Shown: positions 63,442-64,000 of the stretch, piece by piece | How the letters are laid out: every line of letters starts with the position of its first letter | Position numbering within the stretch: position 1 is the first letter of the stretch | NCBI GenBank assembly: GCA_964215915.1 | Contig: CAXPEB010000059.1 | Location: 62,001 to 126,000 of the forward strand | Direction of reading: 5' to 3' | Origin: UBA8524 sp964215915 | Lineage (GTDB): Bacteria > Bacteroidota > Bacteroidia > UBA8524 | Length of the DNA: 64,000 nucleotides | The notes under the pieces: model-generated | Databases searched by the model: none | What the model was told of the DNA's origin: nothing | What the model saw: the letters and a program-made list of their open reading frames with translations, nothing else | Translations under genes and position numbers: made by a program

Positions 63442-64000
63442 GTGAGAACTCCAATATCCATCGCTCTCTTGCTGACTGCTCTTCTGAGCAGTTCATTCAA
63501 ACCCCTGAATTTTGTGGACAACACGATACGGGTGGTGGTGATCGATGCCGGACACGGCGGCAAAGACCCCGGCGCCATCAGCGCAGGAGTCCGGGAGAAA
63601 GATATCACGTTACAGGTAGCCAAATACCTAGGCGCCAAAATCAAGGAAGCTCATCCCGACATTAAGGTTTACTATACCCGGTTAAGCGACAGCTTTATCG
63701 AATTGAACGAGCGCTCCAACATCGCCAACCGGAACAAGGCCGACCTCTTCATTTCCATCCACTGTAACCACAGCTCCAATAACAGCGCCCACGGCTCCGA
63801 GACCTATGTCATGGGAACACATAAAAACGACGGTAACCTGGAAGTGGCCAAAAGGGAGAATGCCGCTATCCTGATGGAAGAGGATTACAAGAGCTCCTAC
63901 GAAGGATTTGACCCGAATTCCCCGGAAGGCCATATCATCTTTTCCTTTTATCAGAATGCCTTTATGGATCAAAGCATCCTGTTTGCCTCCAAGATCGAAG
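63442..64000 (+). CDS. N-acetylmuramoyl-L-alanine amidase (Amidase_3), 3' end cut by window edge
   Basis: Open from the GTG at 63442 to the right edge (186 codons visible). Signal peptide (MRTPISIALLLTALLSSS), then VVVIDAGHGGKDPGA with the first zinc His, a Glu in REKDI, and SIHCNHSS with the second zinc His, all diagnostic of Amidase_3 (AmiC-type). ETYVMGTHK and KRENAAILMEED follow the usual order. Cleaves the bond between MurNAc and the stem peptide during cell separation. Divergent from lptD with 15 bases between proposed starts. Confidence 0.92.
   Translation, partial: MRTPISIALLLTALLSSSFKPLNFVDNTIRVVVIDAGHGGKDPGAISAGVREKDITLQVAKYLGAKIKEAHPDIKVYYTRLSDSFIELNERSNIANRNKADLFISIHCNHSSNNSAHGSETYVMGTHKNDGNLEVAKRENAAILMEEDYKSSYEGFDPNSPEGHIIFSFYQNAFMDQSILFASKIE

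Overview
The window is chromosomal DNA from a member of the Bacteroidota. Evidence: at least five secreted proteins end in a type IX secretion (T9SS) sorting domain with a YPNP-type motif (6314-13327, 18452-19834, 22904-24256, 40082-42376, 57718-60756); many start codons lie just behind TAnnTTTG promoter boxes; Shine-Dalgarno sequences are scarce; and there are LptA/LptD-like, DUF1573, DUF3667, MBOAT/SGNH, LytTR/beta-propeller sensor and mevalonate-pathway genes typical of this phylum. The mevalonate genes and general gene style suggest a Flavobacteriales-like or related environmental lineage, but genus cannot be fixed by eye. I see no prophage, IS element, CRISPR array, rRNA or convincing tRNA.

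Layout. 1-5489: a surface O-acylation operon (two SGNH hydrolase-like proteins, one with an inserted LysM, then an MBOAT acyltransferase) followed by a secreted beta-propeller. 5581-6264: a zinc-ribbon membrane protein. 6314-13327: a 2337-residue T9SS mosaic protein on the minus strand. 13488-15448: ruvB-queG (minus). 15571-19834: DUF1573 protein, HtrA/Deg protease, T9SS protein. 19934-24256: an ECF sigma / anti-sigma / CnrX-Spy-like sensor / MbnP / MbnH / YHYH cluster, almost fully translationally coupled and probably metal (copper) related. 24459-30476: a giant alpha-2-macroglobulin. 30512-31070: a tandem array of REP-like palindromes. 31176-35031: beta-propeller histidine kinase and LytTR response regulator. 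35228-36804: two exported unknowns. 37003-39865: mevalonate decarboxylase, GHMP kinase, UbiA prenyltransferase. 40082-42376: a T9SS protein with an elaborate 5' leader. 42485-44760: Crp/Fnr regulator, ClpP paralogue, lipoprotein, small membrane protein. 45070-47141: tilS and a DUF3667 gene (minus). 47199-57664: OstA/LptA-like protein, L31, GlmU-like enzyme, TpiA, PrmA, a 1456-residue exported protein, PlsY, ClpS. 57718-64000: T9SS PKD protein, LptD (minus) and the start of a divergent N-acetylmuramoyl-L-alanine amidase.

How the parts work together. Much of the window serves the cell envelope: polysaccharide or peptidoglycan acylation, LPS transport (LptA-like, LptD), phospholipid synthesis (PlsY), peptidoglycan cleavage, periplasmic quality control (HtrA) and T9SS surface proteins. 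The two most promising systems are (a) the sigma/CnrX-like/MbnP/MbnH/YHYH cluster, which looks like a self-regulated copper-handling system, and (b) a LytTR regulatory circuit. For (b) I find three pairs of CACGTTCAT-like direct repeats spaced two helical turns apart: ahead of the kinase gene, directly behind the regulator gene (followed by a promoter-like box and a terminator with no ORF, so a possible small RNA), and ahead of the T9SS gene at 18452. The 5' leader of the gene at 40082 contains four complementary segments that can form alternative hairpins, one of which buries the start codon.
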